Assembly: GCA_027294815.1 (NCBI GenBank)
Contig: JAPULP010000277.1
Coordinates: forward strand, 1-8,757
Source of the DNA: Gemmatimonadota bacterium
GTDB taxonomy: Bacteria > Gemmatimonadota > Gemmatimonadetes > Gemmatimonadales > GWC2-71-9
DNA length: 8,757 nt
Direction: 5' to 3'
Positions 6,326-8,757 of this stretch are shown here, piece by piece; positions within the stretch are counted from its first letter, which is position 1; each line of letters starts with the position of its first letter. The translations under genes and the position numbers were made by a program. Under the pieces are notes generated by a model. The model ran no database searches and was not told the origin of the DNA. It worked only from the letters and a program-made list of their open reading frames with translations.

Positions 6326-6835
6326 ATGACCGAGGGTCGGTCAAATACTTTCCGAAAGAAATTCGAGCGTTTTCTCGAATTCGTGGTGCTCGCGCTGATG
6401 GTAACGTTAGCCGTCGTCGTGGTGGTAGGTGTTGTTTTCCGGAAGGCTGGCGCCGCGCTGGTGTGGTACGACGAGGTTGCTTCGATTCTCCTCTCGTGGC
6501 TCACCTATTACGGCGCGTCGCTCGCGGCACTCAAACGCGCGCACATCGCGTTCCCGACATTGGTCAATAAGATGCGACCCCGTCTTCGCGCATATGTGTT
6601 GACATTCCGCGAGTTGGTCGTGTTAGGGTTTCTGGTGCTGTTGGCTTGGGCGGGGTGGCGGGTGATGGGTATTCTCGAAGGCACGACTCTGGTGAGCCTT
6701 CCGTGGGTTCCCGCTCGTGTTTCCCAATCGGTCATTCCCATTGGTGCGGTGCTCTTCATCATTGCTGAGTTGATGAGTTGGGACGAGGAGCGCAGGCGGA
6801 TTGCTTCGCCCGACGCGCGTGGCCTCAGCCAATGA
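6326..6835 (+). CDS. dctQ: TRAP transporter small membrane subunit, DctQ family
   Basis: A 169-residue integral membrane protein with four predicted transmembrane helices: ~17-38, 52-70, 94-114 and 134-151. The segment VWYDEVASILLSWLTYYGASLAALKRAHI (46-74) is the family signature: W-x-x-E before helix 2, then G-x-x-x-A-x-x-x-x-x-H-[IV]. DctQ forms a complex with DctM and is needed for Na+-driven solute uptake in this class. I chose the ATG at 6326, 25 bases after the binding-protein stop, because it gives a normal short cytoplasmic N-terminus. The frame stays open back to 6227, but that would add 33 residues overlapping the upstream gene with no transporter-like character. No clear Shine-Dalgarno is present. 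The end overlaps dctM by ATGA. Confidence 0.9.
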   Translation: MTEGRSNTFRKKFERFLEFVVLALMVTLAVVVVVGVVFRKAGAALVWYDEVASILLSWLTYYGASLAALKRAHIAFPTLVNKMRPRLRAYVLTFRELVVLGFLVLLAWAGWRVMGILEGTTLVSLPWVPARVSQSVIPIGAVLFIIAELMSWDEERRRIASPDARGLSQ

Positions 6836-8115
6836 TGCTTGTCCTGCTCTTGCTCGGCTTGATCGCGCTCGTAGCCGTGAACGTTCCCATTGCGTTGGCA
6901 CTTGGAGTGGTGTCGGTGGTCGCCGTGATGTTTACGTCCGGTTTCGATGCTATTCCCAGCATGGCGCTCGTGTTGTTCGCGGGAACCACCAAGTTTCCGC
7001 TCATCGCGATCCCGCTCTTTGTGCTTGCGGGGGCGATCATGAACGCCTCCGGTATTTCTCACCGGCTGATCGCTTTTGCCTCGGCCATGGTAGGATTCGT
7101 CAAGGGCGGTTTGGCGATGGTGACGATCGGCGCGTCGATGTTCTTCGCCGAGATATCTGGTTCCGCCGTGGCAGACGTAGCGGCGCTCGGCTCAATTCTC
7201 ATTCCCGAGATGAAGAAGAAGGGATACTCCACTCCGTACGCGGCGGCGGTGATGTCATCCTCGGCGACGCTTGCGGTGATCATCCCTCCCTCCATCCCCA
7301 TGATCTTGTACGGTGTGATGTCCGGCAGCTCCGTTGTGGAGTTGTTTGTGGCCGGCATCGTTCCGGGGGTGTTGGGTGGACTGATGTTGATGGCGATGGC
7401 CTATTTCCTGGCCGTGCGGTACCACCTCCCGGTGCAAGAGACGTTTCAGCTGCGGCGGGTGGCAACCACGTTCCGAGAATGTGCCTGGGCGCTACTGCTC
7501 CCGTTCATCATCTTGGGTGGCATTTTCGGCGGCTGGGTGACCGCGACGGAAGGGGCTGGCTTGGCCGTCGTGGCGGCGATCGTGATCGGGGGTGTGATCT
7601 ATCGCGGGCTGGACTGGAAGCGACTGCGCCAAGCGACCATCGAAGGAGGAGTCCAGACGGCCGTCGTGATGTTGCTGGTGGCGACGTCGGCGCTGCTGGG
7701 TGAGTTCCTCGTCGAACAACAATTCCCTCAGCGGGTTGCCCAGGCCATCATCGGGTTCACCGACAACCGCTTTGCGGTGTTGGCGCTCCTCAACGTTTTC
7801 TTCTTGCTCATTGGGTTATTTCTGCACTCGGCCGCGGCCATCATTCTCGTCGTTCCGATCGTCATGCCGCTGGTCCACGCCGTCGGGATCGATCCGGTGC
7901 ATTTCGGACTCGTAGTCACGCTCAACCTGGGTATCGGACAGCAGACCCCACCCGTCGCCAGCGTGCTCGTCACGGCATGTGCGGTGGCGAAGGCAGATAT
8001 CTGGGAAGTGACAAAGGTGAATGTTTACTTCATCGCGGTGCTCTTCGCGGTCTTGATGCTGGTAACCTACGTGCCGGCGGTTCCAATGGCGTTGGTGGAA
8101 CTGTTCTACAGATAG
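6832..8115 (+). CDS. dctM: TRAP transporter large permease subunit, DctM family
   Basis: A 427-residue multispanning membrane protein (about 11-13 hydrophobic helices), the usual size for DctM, which forms the ion-coupled transport pathway in the inner membrane. Conserved segments: AEISGSAVADVAALGSILIPEM (106-127), GYSTPYAAAVMSSSATLAVIIPPSIPMILYG (131-161), WVTATEGA (235-242) and NLGIGQQTPPVAS (365-377). The last loop usually reads L-T-P-P-V, and here has Q in place of L. The ATG at 6832 overlaps the dctQ stop (ATGA) and a second ATG follows directly. The open frame reaches back to 6778 but would eat into dctQ and add charged residues before the first helix. It is the last gene of the operon, followed 5 bases later by the 21-bp inverted repeat. 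Confidence 0.95.
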   Translation: MMLVLLLLGLIALVAVNVPIALALGVVSVVAVMFTSGFDAIPSMALVLFAGTTKFPLIAIPLFVLAGAIMNASGISHRLIAFASAMVGFVKGGLAMVTIGASMFFAEISGSAVADVAALGSILIPEMKKKGYSTPYAAAVMSSSATLAVIIPPSIPMILYGVMSGSSVVELFVAGIVPGVLGGLMLMAMAYFLAVRYHLPVQETFQLRRVATTFRECAWALLLPFIILGGIFGGWVTATEGAGLAVVAAIVIGGVIYRGLDWKRLRQATIEGGVQTAVVMLLVATSALLGEFLVEQQFPQRVAQAIIGFTDNRFAVLALLNVFFLLIGLFLHSAAAIILVVPIVMPLVHAVGIDPVHFGLVVTLNLGIGQQTPPVASVLVTACAVAKADIWEVTKVNVYFIAVLFAVLMLVTYVPAVPMALVELFYR

Positions 8116-8120
8116 GTTGT

Positions 8121-8176
8121 GGGGTGTAGGGTGTAGGGTGTAAGTCTTGGTATCTACACCCTACACCCTACACCCT
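8121..8176. repeat. Perfect inverted triplet of the heptamer GGGTGTA between convergent genes; likely bidirectional terminator
   Basis: GGGTGTA occurs three times in tandem (8122-8128, 8129-8135, 8136-8142) and its inverse TACACCC three times (8155-8161, 8162-8168, 8169-8175). The arms form a perfect 21-bp stem around a 12-base loop (8143-8154), with one more G-T closing pair. It starts 5 bases after the dctM stop, and the methyltransferase stop (TAG, 8180-8178) lies 2 bases beyond its other end. No T-tract follows on either strand, so factor-independent termination is not certain; mRNA 3'-end protection is the alternative. Confidence 0.8.
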
Positions 8177-8177
8177 C

Positions 8178-8757
8178 CTATTGCTGTCTCACTCGCGACA
8201 ACGCTTGGATTGTGTCTGGTGTCGTCCGGCAACACCCTCCGATCAGTCGCGCGCCAGCATCGTACCATTCTTGCGCAGCGTCGGAAAAATCGATTGGATC
8301 CGGACTCTCCTTCCAACAATGTCGTTCCCCGTCCCACACCTCGCCGCTATTGGGGTATGCGACGAGCGGATGCCGAGCGATTTCTCCTACCGACCGTAAG
8401 AGGGGCGTGATGAATCTCGGCGGAGTGCAGTTTATGCCGGCGGCGACGCATGACTCGGCGTCGTTCGTGATACCGATGCAGTCGGCGAGCGGCTCGCCGT
8501 GAGCGACATGCGCCTCGTCGCTGCAACTGAAGCTGATCCATGCGGGCACATCGGGTACTTCCTCCAACAACCGGACGATCGCTTCGGCTTCGACGGCGCA
8601 AGGCACGGTTTCAAAGGCTAGCAAGTCGGCTCCCAAGTCGACGAGTACCTCCACACGGGGGCGATGAAACTCGATCAGCTTGCGGGCCGATAGGCCGTAA
8701 TCTCCGCGATACTCGGATCCGTCGGCGAGGTACGCCCCGTAGGGTCCTATCGATGCC
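8178..8757 (-). CDS. mmuM: Homocysteine S-methyltransferase, C-terminal part (5' end outside window)
   Basis: The last 192 residues are visible; a full MmuM-like protein is about 310. The enzyme moves a methyl group from S-methylmethionine (or S-adenosylmethionine) to homocysteine, forming methionine, in the cytoplasm. The reading frame is open to the window edge and begins ASIGPYGAYLADGSEYRGDY, a strongly conserved segment of this family. It then has ADLLAFETVP (the F-E-T-[IVL]-P motif) and the three zinc-ligand cysteines: one in GINCTPP (codon 8429-8427) and the pair in GGCCRTTPD (codons 8234-8229). These ligands mark the zinc-dependent homocysteine methyltransferase fold (MmuM, BHMT, MetH N-domain). 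The short C-terminus right after the GGCC segment excludes MetH. It is convergent with the TRAP operon, so it is probably a separate transcription unit. Whether the donor is S-methylmethionine cannot be told from sequence. Confidence 0.88.
   Translation of the reverse strand, partial: ASIGPYGAYLADGSEYRGDYGLSARKLIEFHRPRVEVLVDLGADLLAFETVPCAVEAEAIVRLLEEVPDVPAWISFSCSDEAHVAHGEPLADCIGITNDAESCVAAGINCTPPRFITPLLRSVGEIARHPLVAYPNSGEVWDGERHCWKESPDPIDFSDAAQEWYDAGARLIGGCCRTTPDTIQALSRVRQQ

Noticed and set aside
5479..6504. Minus-strand open frame (341 codons) opposite dctP and dctQ
   Set aside because: The plus strand carries clear DctP and DctQ motifs throughout. The antisense product is Arg/His-rich and lacks any family motif or supported start.
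6801..7703. Plus-strand open frame (300 codons) overlapping dctM in another frame
   Set aside because: DctM motifs occupy the other frame along the full length; this product is Arg/Gly/Asp-rich low-complexity sequence typical of a frame-shifted shadow.
8121..8145. Stable G-quadruplex
   Set aside because: Only three runs of three or more G are adjacent; the fourth would need a two-G run, so a stable fold is not well supported compared with the 21-bp hairpin.
8121..8176. Telomere-like or CRISPR-like array
   Set aside because: Units are 7 bases, only three per arm, inverted and without spacers. It is an internal gene junction, not a replicon end or a CRISPR array.

Overview
The window is GC-rich, gene-dense bacterial DNA. 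No single gene fixes the taxon. A Hanks-type Ser/Thr kinase, a secreted PDZ protein with a Pro-Thr/Pro-Ser linker, and short-repeat hairpins between convergent genes suggest a soil-type Gemmatimonadota or Acidobacteriota-like organism; this is inference. No intergenic stretch exceeds about 125 bases, and I see no rRNA, tRNA, CRISPR array, insertion sequence or integrase.

Layout. (1) 1-230: 3' end of a Ser/Thr protein kinase catalytic domain. (2) 345-1046: an exported protein with a signal peptide, an N-terminal domain I do not recognise, a low-complexity PT/PS linker and a C-terminal PDZ domain. (3) 1047-1172: convergent spacer filled by a long imperfect inverted repeat built from heptanucleotides (TCTAGAA type). 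(4) 1169-4036, minus strand: a fused FAD / Fe-S / CCG-domain dehydrogenase for a D-2-hydroxyacid (D-lactate, D-2-hydroxyglutarate or glycolate type), with an unusual start. (5) 4037-4141: divergent promoter region. (6) 4142-8115, plus strand: a compact four-gene operon with a serine-glyoxylate-type aminotransferase followed by all three subunits of a TRAP transporter (DctP lipoprotein, DctQ, DctM), joined by ATGA overlaps or a 25-base gap. (7) 8116-8177: a second convergent spacer, with a perfect 21-bp inverted repeat of three heptanucleotides (GGGTGTA type). (8) 8178-8757, minus strand: the C-terminal part of a homocysteine S-methyltransferase that runs off the window.

How the genes may work together. 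The TRAP system probably imports a carboxylate. The divergent flavo-iron-sulfur dehydrogenase oxidises a 2-hydroxyacid to a 2-oxoacid, and the aminotransferase uses glyoxylate or a related 2-oxoacid as amino acceptor. The simplest model is uptake and oxidation of a small 2-hydroxyacid such as glycolate, with the glyoxylate made into glycine. The families are well supported; the substrate is a hypothesis.

The strongest non-coding signal is that both convergent spacers carry inverted arrays of a 7-base unit, with different unit sequences but the same architecture and placement against gene stops.
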